A DNA stretch of 63,846 bases from positions 1 to 63,846 of the forward strand of contig VDHG01000045.1 of the NCBI GenBank assembly GCA_006228005.1. The letters run 5' to 3'. Positions 39,142 through 48,891 of this stretch are shown piece by piece. Origin of the DNA: Testudinibacter crocodili. GTDB taxonomy: Bacteria; Pseudomonadota; Gammaproteobacteria; Enterobacterales; Pasteurellaceae. The notes under the pieces were generated by a model. It was not told the origin of the DNA. It did not search any database and worked only from the letters and a program-made list of their open reading frames with translations. Each line of letters starts with the position of its first letter. Position 1 is the stretch's first letter. Made by a program: the position numbers and the translations under genes.

Positions 39142-40659
39142 CTATTCCCCCAAACCCGACGCAATAGCGGCGCCGATAGCGTCAATTGCTTGTTGCGCAT
39201 CTTCGCCTTTGGCGACAAAGCGTAGTTGGTGCCCTTTCAACGCGCCGAGCGCCACCACTTTCATCATACTTTTGGCGCTGACCGCTGCAGATTGACGATC
39301 CAGATTTTCAACGGTGATCGCTGACTGGAATTTTTTCGCCTCTTGCACCAACAGGGCGCAAGGACGGGCGTGCAAGCCGTGTTCGTTTTTCAGGCTGAAG
39401 GTGCCCTCAATTTGTCCGTCACTATTTACTGCGCCTGTGGCAGAGGGGGCGCTTGCTGCTGCAACCGCACTTGTCACCTCTTCAATGCTGTCAGGCTCTT
39501 TCGGCGTAATGCCGGCGCCTTCGCCCAAACCGTCGGCAATCGCTTTGCCAATGGCTTCGATCGCGGCTTTGGCATCATCACCTTCAGCGGTGAAACGTAA
39601 ACGGTGACCGGCGACGACGCCCAGTGCCACCAATTTCATCAAACTTTTGGCATTCACGGCAGTGGTCGGGCGATCCAAATTCTCAACCGTGACTTTTGCG
39701 GCAAAAGGTTTCACGGTGCTGACTAACAATGCACCCGGACGAGCGTGTAAACCGTGTTCGTTACGCACGGTGAAAGTGCCGATAACTTGCTGCACCGCAC
39801 TTGTTGTGGTTTGTGTGTTATCGGCTTTGACCGATTTTCCGCTCAGCAAGGCGATGATTTGCTCGGCGCTGCTTGCTTGTAAAAGTGCGGTTTGCGTTTC
39901 GGCAGTTAATAGGCGTGCCAAAACTGAATTTAGTTGATCATCAACTGCGGCAACGGTCATGACGGCTTGCACCGCTTCGCCATTGGCGTTATAGAACGGT
40001 TGTTTGGCACGGCTGAACGCCACGGCGTTAAATTGATTGCCTTGCGCATTGTCATTCAACACAATGCCGTTACCGATTGCCAATCCTTGATCGGCAATCA
40101 CTTGACTGACAAAGCGCGCGTCAACCGCACTTTTGGCTTCTAGTTTGCCGGCATTGATGGCGGTTAAGGTGAGGGCACTGTTGGTCTCGACATCAAGCGT
40201 GATAAAATCCGGCTGCAATGCTGGCTCTTTTTTCTCGCCCATTAAAATCGCACGAAACTCAGCTTTGTCTTGCAGCGTCACCAACGAAGCGGCGGTGTCG
40301 TCGTCGCCCAACACATGGGTCAATTGGCGCAACAAGGCTAGATGCTCGTCAGAGCGGGCAGCAATCCCGATCACGATATAAGCGATATTACCTTCGCCCC
40401 ATTCAATTCCATTCGGAAATTGAAAAATCTGTACCCCGGTTTTTTTGACCAGATCACGGGTTTCCAAGGTGCCGTGTGGAATCGCAATGCCGTTGCCTAA
40501 AAAGGTTGACGTTTGCTGTTCGCGTGCCAGCATTCCTTGAAGATAGCCTGCTGCGACATAGCCGTCTTGTGCCAAGGCATTGGCTGCCATTTCGATGGCT
40601 TGTTGTTTATTATCGGCGGTTGCTGATAAATGAATGTTATGTTCCGGTAAGTTAAACAT
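39142..40659 (-). CDS. fruB: Fructose PTS protein FruB with two HPr domains
   Basis: 505 residues. The IIA domain has active H62 (AIPHGTLE), a middle M domain spans about 155-275, and two HPr-like domains follow, each with the NEHGLHARP motif (active histidines H305 and H430) and each with a conserved regulatory-site-like AKSLMK / AKSMMK segment. E. coli FruB has a single HPr domain, so this is a duplication; a two-HPr FruB is also known in H. influenzae. First gene of fruBKA. Confidence 0.95.
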   Translation of the reverse strand: MFNLPEHNIHLSATADNKQQAIEMAANALAQDGYVAAGYLQGMLAREQQTSTFLGNGIAIPHGTLETRDLVKKTGVQIFQFPNGIEWGEGNIAYIVIGIAARSDEHLALLRQLTHVLGDDDTAASLVTLQDKAEFRAILMGEKKEPALQPDFITLDVETNSALTLTAINAGKLEAKSAVDARFVSQVIADQGLAIGNGIVLNDNAQGNQFNAVAFSRAKQPFYNANGEAVQAVMTVAAVDDQLNSVLARLLTAETQTALLQASSAEQIIALLSGKSVKADNTQTTTSAVQQVIGTFTVRNEHGLHARPGALLVSTVKPFAAKVTVENLDRPTTAVNAKSLMKLVALGVVAGHRLRFTAEGDDAKAAIEAIGKAIADGLGEGAGITPKEPDSIEEVTSAVAAASAPSATGAVNSDGQIEGTFSLKNEHGLHARPCALLVQEAKKFQSAITVENLDRQSAAVSAKSMMKVVALGALKGHQLRFVAKGEDAQQAIDAIGAAIASGLGE

Positions 40660-40748
40660 TCAATGCTCCTGTTGTAGATAGTTTAAGAAAAAGAAAATTT
40701 TCTCTTCCAACGGTTACCAATAAAGCAAAAGTATGACACTTATTATTT

Positions 40749-40764
40749 GATGAAACGTTTCAGC
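40749..40764 (-). promoter_or_regulatory. Cra/FruR operator before fruB
   Basis: GATGAAACGTTTCAGC has the perfect core TGAAACGTTTCA, the classic Cra half-site pair. It lies 90 bp upstream of fruB. Fructose-1-phosphate should relieve repression. Confidence 0.88.
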
Positions 40765-40779
40765 AAAAAGAGAAAAAAC

Positions 40780-40814
40780 TTTGCTGCCCCATTTTTGAAC
40801 AGTGAAGCAGCAAA
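40780..40814. other. Hairpin in fruB leader/promoter region
   Basis: TTTGCTGC (40780-40787) and GCAGCAAA (40807-40814) are perfect 8-bp arms between the CRP and Cra sites. Role unknown. Confidence 0.4.
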
Positions 40815-40872
40815 TATAATCTGTTGGCTATTATTCGCCATTCTGATTTTCAGTTCAAAATAAAAATCACTA

Positions 40873-40894
40873 AAAAGTGACCTACATCACATTT
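40873..40894 (-). promoter_or_regulatory. CRP site before fruB
   Basis: On the minus strand AAATGTGATGTAGGTCACTTTT differs little from the CRP consensus AAATGTGATCTAGATCACATTT. It sits 214 bp before fruB, just past the stop of the upstream lipoprotein gene. Confidence 0.8.
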
Positions 40895-40899
40895 TGCTG

Positions 40900-41385
40900 T
40901 TATTTTCGGCAGTTTTGTAGAAATTGCTCGGTTCCAGCCGTCAAGTATGGATCGTTTTCTTCACGCACGCGATCACGGCGTAAATCACGCATCGCATCAT
41001 AAATACCTTGGGTCAGGCTGGGTTTGTTCAGCAATGACCAGCAATTTTGATTTAACCGTGAAAAGTTGTTTTGCAGCTCGCCGGCAAACACAACACCGCT
41101 ACGAAAGGCATACAAATCACTGTCTTGCAGCTGGTTATACAGCTGATCGCGAATGTTGGCGATGCTGGTTTTGATATCACCACGATACCAAGCCTGCGCG
41201 CCGCGAGTGAAATCATCCACTTCATAATTCTCGCCTACAATCCCTTGGAAAGACTGCACCGTGGTTTGATAGGCGATAGCATAGGATTTGGCATCACGCT
41301 GCGAATCGGGTAAATCGATTACTGCTTTGTTGCTACAACCGATCAAGAGTAAAATAAAGCTTGTGGATATTAGTTTTTTTAACAT
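40900..41385 (-). CDS. Putative lipoprotein, 161 aa
   Basis: The N-terminus MLKKLISTSFILLLIGCSNK is a lipoprotein signal with lipobox LIGC (C17). The mature part is soluble, alpha-helical and rich in Arg/Asp near the end (DLRRDRVREENDPY). Family not recognised beyond resemblance to small Pasteurellaceae lipoproteins. The serine after the Cys predicts outer-membrane sorting. It lies upstream of fruB on the same strand but with a separate promoter region between, so no link to fructose is implied. Confidence 0.8.
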   Translation of the reverse strand: MLKKLISTSFILLLIGCSNKAVIDLPDSQRDAKSYAIAYQTTVQSFQGIVGENYEVDDFTRGAQAWYRGDIKTSIANIRDQLYNQLQDSDLYAFRSGVVFAGELQNNFSRLNQNCWSLLNKPSLTQGIYDAMRDLRRDRVREENDPYLTAGTEQFLQNCRK

Positions 41386-41557
41386 TTTCTGCTCCTTGCC
41401 GACCGCTCTTGGTCAAAGTGCGGTTATTTTATTATATTTTTAGCGGAAAACCGAATTTCTATGGCTTTCGTCTGCTATTTTCACAGGCATAGCTTGCTAT
41501 TTAAACCGAAAATAGGTAATTTTCTTCCACTTTTTTAGTTAACATTTTTAGAACATT

Positions 41558-42100
41558 ATGCATATCACAAACGAAAAACAAGATCGCATCAGAAGAACCT
41601 CAATTTTCAGTAAAATTATTTTTGCCAGTCGCTGGATTCAGCTGCCGATTTATATCGGGCTGATTGTGGTACAGATGGTGTATGCCTATAAATTTATCAA
41701 GTCACTCTGGGAGCTGTTGGTCAATCTTAACCAAATGAATGAAAATATGGTGATGTTGGCGGTATTGAACTTGATTGATGTGGTGATGATCGCCAACTTG
41801 TTGATTATGGTGATTGTCGGCGGCTATGAGACCTTTGTTTCACGCCTGAACACCGATGATCACCCCGATCAACCGGAATGGTTGAATCATGTGAATGCTT
41901 CGGTGTTGAAAGTGAAGCTGTCGATGGCGATCATCAGCATCTCTTCAATCCATATGTTGCAGACATTTATCAATGTCGGCAATTTGCCGGAAAAACAGAT
42001 GATGTGGCAATTACTGCTGCATTTGGGCTTTTTGGCATCAGCGTTGGCGATGGCATACACCGATCGTATTTTGTATGGCACAACCCATAAAAACCATTAA
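41558..42100 (+). CDS. yqhA: UPF0114 membrane protein (YqhA family)
   Basis: 180 residues with about four membrane segments. [20 protein letters not shown], the [10 protein letters not shown] motif and [19 protein letters not shown] identify the UPF0114/YqhA family. Function unknown. It is followed by a DMT transporter after 32 bp containing an uptake sequence. Confidence 0.92.
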   Translation: MHITNEKQDRIRRTSIFSKIIFASRWIQLPIYIGLIVVQMVYAYKFIKSLWELLVNLNQMNENMVMLAVLNLIDVVMIANLLIMVIVGGYETFVSRLNTDDHPDQPEWLNHVNASVLKVKLSMAIISISSIHMLQTFINVGNLPEKQMMWQLLLHLGFLASALAMAYTDRILYGTTHKNH

Positions 42101-42132
42101 GCAAGCTTGAATTAAAGCAAAGTGCGGTTGCG

Positions 42133-43008
42133 ATGACAAATCTGGCTAAAGGCATTATTGCGATGTTGGTTTCAGCACTGGGTTTTACCCTGATGGCGGT
42201 GTGCGTCAAATTGGCTGGGGATTTACCGGTGGTGGAGAAGTCGATTTTTCGTAACGCCATTGCCACATTGTTGAGTGGTTATTTGGTGTGGAAAAATCGC
42301 ACGTTGTTTTTTGGGCAAACGCTTAATCGGCGCAATTTGCTGCTGCGCTCGGTGTTTGGTTTGTTTGGTGTGTTGTTGGGGTTTTATGCTATCGACCACT
42401 TGTTGCTGAGCGACGCCGATATGATCAGCAAACTATCTCCATTTTTGCTGATCGGACTGTCGGCGATTTTTTTGCAAGAGCCAATTTCGTTGCGGCAAAT
42501 AGGATTATGTTTGGTGGCATTTATTGGGGTGCTGCTGATTATCAAACCCGGTTTTAATGCTGAGCAGACCGCACTTTTTCCGGCGCTGATTGCAATTGGC
42601 GGTGCAATTTTCGCTGCAGCGGCTTATCTGATGCTGCGGGTATTAGCGCTGAGTCCAAGTCCTGAATCGCCTTATACCATTGTGTTTTTCTTTTCATTTT
42701 TTTCAACCATTGTGTTGCTGCCTGCTGTGGTGTGGCAATTTAAGCCGATGTCGCTGGCACAATTGGGCTATTTGTTGCTATCCGGCGTGATGGCAACAGT
42801 TGGGCAGTTCGGGATTACTTTGGCGTATCGTTACGCCAGCGCCAAAGAGGTGTCGCTCTATTCGTACGCTTCGGTGATCTTTGCGGCGTTTTTCAGTATG
42901 CTGCTGTTTGATCAATATCCGGATCTATTCAGTTGGCTCGGTTATCTGCTGATTTTTCTCAGTGGCTATCTGATGTTTCTGCTGAATAGCAACAAAACTG
43001 AGCGTTGA
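42133..43008 (+). CDS. EamA/DMT-family transporter
   Basis: 291 residues with ten predicted membrane segments in two EamA repeats. The second half ends in GITLAYRYASAKEVSLYSYASVIFAA, typical of drug/metabolite transporters. Probable exporter; the substrate cannot be inferred. The ribosome site is weak, so the start is provisional. Confidence 0.85.
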   Translation: MTNLAKGIIAMLVSALGFTLMAVCVKLAGDLPVVEKSIFRNAIATLLSGYLVWKNRTLFFGQTLNRRNLLLRSVFGLFGVLLGFYAIDHLLLSDADMISKLSPFLLIGLSAIFLQEPISLRQIGLCLVAFIGVLLIIKPGFNAEQTALFPALIAIGGAIFAAAAYLMLRVLALSPSPESPYTIVFFFSFFSTIVLLPAVVWQFKPMSLAQLGYLLLSGVMATVGQFGITLAYRYASAKEVSLYSYASVIFAAFFSMLLFDQYPDLFSWLGYLLIFLSGYLMFLLNSNKTER

Positions 43009-43076
43009 ACCGCACTTTTCTTTCTTAAAATTAGCTGTTAACATTCTGTTAAATTTTTTCTTGATAAAGGTATTTT

Positions 43077-43412
43077 ATGACCACCGAAATTGCAACAGTA
43101 ACTGCACAGCAGGCGTGGCAGCAGGTGCAGGATAATCAGGCGGTATTGCTAGATATTCGCGATCTGAAGAATTTCAGCTACCGTCGTCCGCCGCAAGCGT
43201 TTCATCTCACTAATCAAAGTTACGGTGTATTCTTAGATCGCTATGATTATGATTTTCCGATTGTGGTGATGTGTTACCACGGGGTTAGCAGTCTGAATGT
43301 CGCCCATTTTTTGATTGAACAAGGCTTCGACCATGTTGCCAGTGTGCAGGGTGGATTTGAAGGTTGGCTGCGTGCCGGCTTGCCTTATGAAAGTGATTTG
43401 CAAAGTGAATAA
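43077..43412 (+). CDS. glpE: Thiosulfate sulfurtransferase GlpE
   Basis: 111 residues, single rhodanese domain. The active-site loop MCYHGVSS contains the catalytic cysteine C66; LLDIRDLKNFSYR is the conserved N-terminal block. It transfers sulfur from thiosulfate to cyanide or thioredoxin in vitro. In E. coli it lies with glpG and glpR; here glpG is 400 bp on and glpR is absent. Confidence 0.92.
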   Translation: MTTEIATVTAQQAWQQVQDNQAVLLDIRDLKNFSYRRPPQAFHLTNQSYGVFLDRYDYDFPIVVMCYHGVSSLNVAHFLIEQGFDHVASVQGGFEGWLRAGLPYESDLQSE

Positions 43413-43420
43413 GTGTTAAT

Positions 43421-43735
43421 CTAGTGCCAAACCCGGATAATCAAATAGGCGAGGAAGCCGTAAAAAGCAATAAATGCTGACAAGAGCAGTAACCATGCAG
43501 CTTGTGGTGCGGTACGCCGCAATTTTGCCAATAAAAGTGCGGTAGCGAATAACCCTAGCGGATAAACCCAAAGTGCGGTTGAAAACCAATATACCGCACG
43601 GCTGCTAAGTGCTGGATTATCGGCGACCGATGGCGAAACCAACAGTGCCAGTGGCCAGAGAATCGCTGGCAGGCAAAAAAGTGCGGTGGCCCAAGCAAAG
43701 CTGGAAAAGCCGTTTAATTGTGGTTGGTTATGCAC
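43421..43735 (-). CDS. Small membrane protein, DUF5389-like
   Basis: 104 residues from a GTG at 43735, chosen because AGGAG lies eight bases upstream; an upstream ATG would add 13 residues that look like leader sequence. Three hydrophobic segments are visible and the C-terminus is LAYLIIRVWH. It resembles a family of small Pasteurellaceae membrane proteins (my recollection of DUF5389, not verified). It lies antisense between glpE and glpG and contains several uptake sequences. Confidence 0.65.
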   Translation of the reverse strand: MHNQPQLNGFSSFAWATALFCLPAILWPLALLVSPSVADNPALSSRAVYWFSTALWVYPLGLFATALLLAKLRRTAPQAAWLLLLSAFIAFYGFLAYLIIRVWH

Positions 43736-43828
43736 CTGACATTCTCCTAGTATCTCTTTCAATCTGTTACGCAAGGCGCTAGTATAGCGTAACTTTGTGG
43801 TTTTTCTAATCCTGTTTTCTAAAACGTT

Positions 43829-44701
43829 ATGACCAAAATAATTTTAAGTACTGACAAGCCGGAATTGGCACTGCGCTTTCGTGACTATATCCGCCGTGAA
43901 TATCAGCGTGATTTGCCGTTATATCAACAGCAAGGGTACTATTTGTTGGCGCTGGAAGAGAATGATCCGCAGCTGAGCCAGCTGTTAAATGAGGCAGAGC
44001 AATATCGGCACACGCCGTTTGCCGAAAAGTATATGCAGGCGAGTTGGCAAGACGGGCAAACCTATTCTTTGAAAGGGCGCTTTCAGTCGCTGTTACCCAA
44101 TTTTTCGCAATGGCGTAGCGGATGGAATTCAGTTGTCACCGCCCCGGTAACGGCGCTGATCGGTTTGATTTGCGTGCTAGCATATCTGCTAAGTTTGAGC
44201 GATTATCAGACCGACCTGTATTTATCGGCGCATTTCCCAGAAAATAGCCGCCAATATAGCGAAATTTGGCGATTCTTCACCCATGCGTTGGTGCATTTGT
44301 CACTGAGCCATATTGTTTTTAATTTGACCTATTGGTTGGTCTTTGGTGCGATGATTGAGCGCTCTTGCGGCTCAGGCAAAGTGTTGCAACTGTTTTTGGC
44401 TGCCGCGCTGATCAGCGGTATTACCCAAAATGTGTTCAGTGGACCGGCATTTTTCGGGCTGTCTGGCGTGGTTTTTGCGATCTTGGGCTACGTTTATGTG
44501 ATGAGTCGGGTTGATCCGCTGTGTCGATTCAGCTTGCCGAGTGGATTTATCTATCTGTTGTTGGCGGGGGTTGCGGTTGGTTTTGTGGGGCCATTGCTGA
44601 ATTTGCAGGTGGGCAATGCGGCACATATTTCCGGTTTGCTGCTTGGCAGTGCAATAGCTTGGCTAGACGGAAAGCGAGTAGCCCGCAAAAAACAAAACTG
44701 A
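43829..44701 (+). CDS. glpG: Rhomboid intramembrane protease GlpG
   Basis: 290 residues. The N-terminal cytosolic domain (1-90) is followed by six membrane helices. The catalytic dyad is S212 (GLSGVVFAILGY) and H266 (NAAHISGLLLG); the oxyanion-side HxxxN motif appears as H161 and N165 (LSHIVFN). It cleaves membrane proteins within the bilayer. E. coli GlpG is similar in length (276). Confidence 0.94.
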   Translation: MTKIILSTDKPELALRFRDYIRREYQRDLPLYQQQGYYLLALEENDPQLSQLLNEAEQYRHTPFAEKYMQASWQDGQTYSLKGRFQSLLPNFSQWRSGWNSVVTAPVTALIGLICVLAYLLSLSDYQTDLYLSAHFPENSRQYSEIWRFFTHALVHLSLSHIVFNLTYWLVFGAMIERSCGSGKVLQLFLAAALISGITQNVFSGPAFFGLSGVVFAILGYVYVMSRVDPLCRFSLPSGFIYLLLAGVAVGFVGPLLNLQVGNAAHISGLLLGSAIAWLDGKRVARKKQN

Positions 44702-44833
44702 AAAACAAAAATTCGTGGGTATGCAGAGTATTTTTACTTATTTTGCGGTAAGATAGCGTCCATATTTGATTGATAGCGATGATAGGCGTAACACAAAACG
44801 CCACTCATTATTCGATAACAAACCATTACGAAA

Positions 44834-45700
44834 ATGCCCGAAGTATTAACCCGAAAATTACATGCCTACGCCCGTTTAATGCGCTTGGATCGCCCCATCG
44901 GCACGCTGCTGTTGTTATGGCCGACGCTGTGGGCGCTGTTTTTGGCAGCTGGGGCAGTGCCGGATACTAAAATATTGCTGATTTTTGTCGCGGGTGTGGT
45001 GCTGATGCGTGCTGCCGGTTGTGTGATCAATGACTATGCCGATCGCCACATTGACGGCAGTGTCAAACGCACCGCAAATCGTCCGTTAGCAACCGGCGAA
45101 GTCAGTGAAAAAGAGGCGAAAATCTTGTTCGTAGTGCTGACCGCACTTTCATTCCTATTGGTACTGAACCTGAATGGCTATGCGATTTTTTTGTCGTTTA
45201 TCGCAGTGGTATTGGCATTTGTCTATCCGTTTATGAAACGCTACACCCATCTGCCGCAATTTGTGTTGGGTGCGGCGTTCGGGTGGTCAATTCCAATGGC
45301 GTATGCCGCTGTTAGTGGGGCGTTGCCCCTGTTGTGTTGGCTGCTGTTTTTTGCCAATCTGCTGTGGACGGTGGCGTACGACACCCAATATGCGATGGTC
45401 GATCGTGATGATGATTTGCGGATCGGGGTGAAGTCCACCGCGATTTTATTTGCACAATATGACAATAAAATCATTGCATTACTGCAATTTGTCGCCTTAA
45501 TATTGTTTGCCGCTATCGGCTATTTGGCGCAGCTGCACCCGTTGTATTATGCGGCGGTTGCCGTGACCGCACTTTGCTTTGTGTATCAATGCAAACTCAC
45601 TCGCGAACGCACCCGTGCCGACTGTTTTAAGGCGTTTCTTAACAACAACTACTTCGGCATGGGGATTTTTATTGCGCTATTATTGGGGATTTTTGTGTAA
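44834..45700 (+). CDS. ubiA: 4-hydroxybenzoate octaprenyltransferase UbiA
   Basis: 288 residues, multi-pass prenyltransferase in ubiquinone synthesis. The two Mg-binding aspartate motifs are NDYADRHID and [30 protein letters not shown] opens the family. No ubiC lies next to it in this window. It converges on the hcaT-like gene. Confidence 0.95.
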   Translation: MPEVLTRKLHAYARLMRLDRPIGTLLLLWPTLWALFLAAGAVPDTKILLIFVAGVVLMRAAGCVINDYADRHIDGSVKRTANRPLATGEVSEKEAKILFVVLTALSFLLVLNLNGYAIFLSFIAVVLAFVYPFMKRYTHLPQFVLGAAFGWSIPMAYAAVSGALPLLCWLLFFANLLWTVAYDTQYAMVDRDDDLRIGVKSTAILFAQYDNKIIALLQFVALILFAAIGYLAQLHPLYYAAVAVTALCFVYQCKLTRERTRADCFKAFLNNNYFGMGIFIALLLGIFV

Positions 45701-45733
45701 TCTCCCACCAAACACAATCCAATTTACTTCACT

Positions 45734-46894
45734 TTATTCAACGCGCTGCGGATTTCTCACCTTTTGCAGCAATACAAAACTTGGTAATACTAACATTGCC
45801 ATCAAATAAAACGCCCATACCGGATTATAACGATACACCACCCCGGCAAACAGCATAAACAGGGCGACACTTAAACAGCTGCAAACGCCGTTATACAGCG
45901 CCTGTAGCTTGGCAATATAACTGCTCGGACAGCCAGTGATATAGCGGATCGTCACAAAGTGGCATAATGCGAACGTGATACCGTGCAGGGTTTGCAGCAG
46001 CAAGAATGGGATAAAGTGTTCTGCCAATCCCATACCGAGCCAGCGCAACACTGCCACCACCGTAGTGAACAGTAGCAGCGAGTAGAGCGAACAGTTTTTT
46101 AACAAACGCCCGGCAAAGAAAAACACCAGTACTTCTGCTGCCACACTGACACCCCATAACCAACCGCTGAGTTCAACCCCGATGCCTAATTCTGCCCAAT
46201 ACAACACGGCATAAGCATAATAAGCGGCATGACTGCCTTGGAGCAGCGCCAGAACCGCCAACAACGCCAGGATCTGTTTATTGGCTAAAATGGTTTTATA
46301 ACTGACATTGGCTTGCACTTTTTGGCTATTGTCCGGATTTTGCGGATACGGATTGGGCGATAGCATCTGGAGAGCGCCATAACCCAATAAAAGTGCGATC
46401 ACCAGGCAAATCATACTTTGATCGCCGAAAATGCCCAACACATAGCCACCGAGCAAGTTAGCACCGATAAACGCCAGTGAACCGGTTAAGCGGGCTTTGC
46501 CGTAGTCTAAGCTCACTTGGCGTTGCCAGTTGCCTGCCAAAGCATCGGTCAATGGAATACCGGCGCCAAACACCGCATTGAACAACCAAATCAGTGCGAT
46601 CAGCAACCAAGCGATTTCGGTGCTGGCGGCAATGGCCAACACCAAGCCGAGACTGAACCAAGCGATCAGGCGCAGCATCGAAATTAAAGCCGAAGGCTGT
46701 TTGACCCATTGTGAAAACAGCATACTGCCGGCAAAACGAAATAGAAAAGAGAAGGCGACCACGATGCCGATGGTCTCTTCCGAATAGTGGTAGCTTTTCA
46801 GCCAGACCGGCAAAAACGGCAAAACCACACCATAAGTGGCGAAATAGCCGATAAAACTACAAATTAACCAAACAAAGGGCGAGGTGCGAAACAT
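45734..46894 (-). CDS. MFS transporter, HcaT-like
   Basis: 386 residues from the ATG at 46894 (MFRTSPFVWL), which starts one base after the proC stop and has GGAGAG inside the end of proC as ribosome site. Twelve membrane segments. The N-terminal FIGYFATYGVVLPFLPVWLK resembles the E. coli HcaT/YfiS group of nucleoside:H+ symporter-like proteins; H. influenzae carries a related protein. Substrate unknown; no aromatic catabolic genes are nearby, so the phenylpropionate label should not be taken literally. Confidence 0.85.
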   Translation of the reverse strand: MFRTSPFVWLICSFIGYFATYGVVLPFLPVWLKSYHYSEETIGIVVAFSFLFRFAGSMLFSQWVKQPSALISMLRLIAWFSLGLVLAIAASTEIAWLLIALIWLFNAVFGAGIPLTDALAGNWQRQVSLDYGKARLTGSLAFIGANLLGGYVLGIFGDQSMICLVIALLLGYGALQMLSPNPYPQNPDNSQKVQANVSYKTILANKQILALLAVLALLQGSHAAYYAYAVLYWAELGIGVELSGWLWGVSVAAEVLVFFFAGRLLKNCSLYSLLLFTTVVAVLRWLGMGLAEHFIPFLLLQTLHGITFALCHFVTIRYITGCPSSYIAKLQALYNGVCSCLSVALFMLFAGVVYRYNPVWAFYLMAMLVLPSFVLLQKVRNPQRVE

Positions 46895-46895
46895 A

Positions 46896-47711
46896 TCAGA
46901 ACAGGCTCTCCATCTCTTCGGCTCTGGCAACGGCTGCCTGCATGGCTTCGGCAACAATCTGCTTCAGCTGACGTTGTTCAAAAACCTGTAATGCAGCGGC
47001 GGTGGTGCCGCCTTTGGATGTCACTTGTTGGCGCAGCGCTGCCAGTTCCAATTGCGAATTTTCGATCGCCATTTGTGCTGCGCCCAGCATGGCTTGCTGG
47101 CTCAATTGCCGCGCGGTGGCAGGATCTAAGCCCATGTTGATCGCTTGCTGCTGCATTGCTTCCAAAAACAGAAAGAAATATGCCGGGCTGCTGCCGGAAG
47201 CGGCAATCACGCTGTTAATTTCACTTTCCTGTTGCAACCAGCAAATTTCTCCGACCGAGCACATTAAATCAGCCGCAAAGATGCGGTCATCAGCACCGCA
47301 CTTGGCATTGGCAAACAGCCCAGCCATACCGACGGATAGCAGTGACGGCGTATTTGGCATCACTCTGACTATCGCTGTTGCGCTGGGTAATAATGTGTTC
47401 AAACGTTTGACCGAAATTCCAGCTGCAATTGAAATTAGTAGTGTTCGGCTGAGATCCAAATCGGCGAAATCGGCACAGGCGGCTGCCATCAGTTGCGGTT
47501 TTACCGCCAACACCACCGCTTGCGCCCGCTCAACTGCAAAGCGGTTATCATTCGAGGTTTGCACCCCTAGTTCCGCCAAGGCTACCAGCTTGCCGTCGCT
47601 TGGATTGGTGGCAATGATTTTCTGCGCTGGATAGCCGCTGCGCAGCAAGCCCAAAATAATCGCACGGGCCATATTACCCGCGCCGATAAATGCAATTAAT
47701 TTTTGTTGCAT
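46896..47711 (-). CDS. proC: Pyrroline-5-carboxylate reductase ProC
   Basis: 271 residues from ATG 47711 (AAGGAA upstream); an upstream start would add a non-homologous tail. NAD(P)-binding FIGAGNMARAIILGLL opens the Rossmann domain, and the C-terminal dimer domain has SGSSPAYFFLFLEA and TSKGGTTAAAL. It performs the last step of proline synthesis. The HcaT-like gene begins immediately after. Confidence 0.95.
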   Translation of the reverse strand: MQQKLIAFIGAGNMARAIILGLLRSGYPAQKIIATNPSDGKLVALAELGVQTSNDNRFAVERAQAVVLAVKPQLMAAACADFADLDLSRTLLISIAAGISVKRLNTLLPSATAIVRVMPNTPSLLSVGMAGLFANAKCGADDRIFAADLMCSVGEICWLQQESEINSVIAASGSSPAYFFLFLEAMQQQAINMGLDPATARQLSQQAMLGAAQMAIENSQLELAALRQQVTSKGGTTAAALQVFEQRQLKQIVAEAMQAAVARAEEMESLF

Positions 47712-47776
47712 ACATTTTTCCTTAACAAGGTCTGTTACAATATTGTGCATTCTAACATAAGCAGGAAAAGAGATTT

Positions 47777-48697
47777 ATGTATTGGTTTAAAAATGTCATG
47801 GTTTACCGTTTAAGTAAAAAATTGGACTGGTCGAGCCATGTGTTGGACGCGGCGTTGCCACATCAGGCATTTTTTCCGTGCGGTAGCCATGATCAAAGCA
47901 AATTCGGTTGGGCATCGCCGTTGAACGGCAGTGATTTGCTACACTTCAGTGTGAATGGACAGTGTTTGTTGTTGGCACAAAAAGAGGAAAAAATCCTGCC
48001 GGCGGCGGTGATCAAACAAGCGCTGGAGCAGCGAGTTGAAAGCGTGGAACAAAAGGAGCAACGCAAACTGAGCAAAGTGGAAAAACAGGCACTGAAAGAC
48101 GATGTGATCAACGAATTATTGCCACGCGCTTTCAGTAAAAAACAGCAAACCGCACTTTGGATTGATGCCGATAATGATCTGGTTTATGTCAACGCTGCCT
48201 CGGCAAAACGGGCGGAGGATGCGCTGGCATTACTGCGTAAATCGTTGGGATCACTGCCGGTGGTGCCGCTGGCATTTGCCAATGATCCGGCAGCGGTGAT
48301 GACCGACTGGATCGCCAATGACAATCTGCCGCAGTGGTTGACGGCATTGGGCGAAGCCGAATTGACCTCGACCACCGATGATTCGGTGATTCGCTGTAAA
48401 CAACAGGATTTGGAGAGCAGCGAAATGCAGAACCATTTTGCCGCAGCTAAGCAGATCACCAAGCTGGCGCTGGAATGGGAAGCGCACTTGAGCTTTGTGT
48501 TTGCGCAGGATTGCAGTTTGAAACGTCTGAAATTTGCCGATACGGTGCGTGAGAAAAATGATGACATTCTGAAAGAGGATTACGCACAGCGCTTTGATGC
48601 GGATTTTATTTTAATGAGCGGAATCTTGGCGCAGCTCAGCGAACGGTTACTCGAAGCGTTTGGCGGAGAAGCAGGATCACTGGCGGATAAAATATAA
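47777..48697 (+). CDS. rdgC: Recombination-associated protein RdgC
   Basis: 306 residues, nearly the E. coli length (303). WFKNVMVYRLSK opens the family, and SKVEKQALKDDVINELLPRAFSK and LLRKSLGSLPVVPL are conserved. It is a ring-forming, non-specific DNA-binding protein that restrains RecA. It diverges from proC. A 24-codon ORF follows after 12 bp. Confidence 0.95.
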   Translation: MYWFKNVMVYRLSKKLDWSSHVLDAALPHQAFFPCGSHDQSKFGWASPLNGSDLLHFSVNGQCLLLAQKEEKILPAAVIKQALEQRVESVEQKEQRKLSKVEKQALKDDVINELLPRAFSKKQQTALWIDADNDLVYVNAASAKRAEDALALLRKSLGSLPVVPLAFANDPAAVMTDWIANDNLPQWLTALGEAELTSTTDDSVIRCKQQDLESSEMQNHFAAAKQITKLALEWEAHLSFVFAQDCSLKRLKFADTVREKNDDILKEDYAQRFDADFILMSGILAQLSERLLEAFGGEAGSLADKI

Positions 48698-48709
48698 TCA
48701 GTTGTTGTC

Positions 48710-48784
48710 ATGGGCAAGAAAAATAAGTGCTGCAAAAAATATAAGAAAAAAGGTAAATACTGCAAGGATTGCCCTTTCCGTTAA
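48710..48784 (+). CDS. 24-residue Cys/Lys-rich small protein
   Basis: A 24-codon ORF 12 bp after rdgC, too short for routine calling. It encodes a very basic peptide: about ten lysines and four cysteines arranged CC-x9-C-x2-C (C7, C8, C18, C21), with core KCCKKYKKKGKYCKDCP. That pattern resembles short proteins I recall from marine gamma-proteobacteria and suggests metal binding. The ribosome site is weak, so it may be translated by coupling to rdgC. It is expected to be cytosolic; function unknown. Confidence 0.6.
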   Translation: MGKKNKCCKKYKKKGKYCKDCPFR

Positions 48785-48891
48785 TACAGACCTAGATAAA
48801 ATCTAAAAATAATGTGTGATAGGTATATTTTTATCGGATTTTGTAGGTTAAAATTGTCACGTTTTTTACAAATTGGTCAATCTTTAATAAC

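Noticed and set aside
47002-47634. 210-codon rightward frame opposite proC
   Set aside because: A Ser/Ala-rich shadow of proC in the complementary frame with no start signal or domain.
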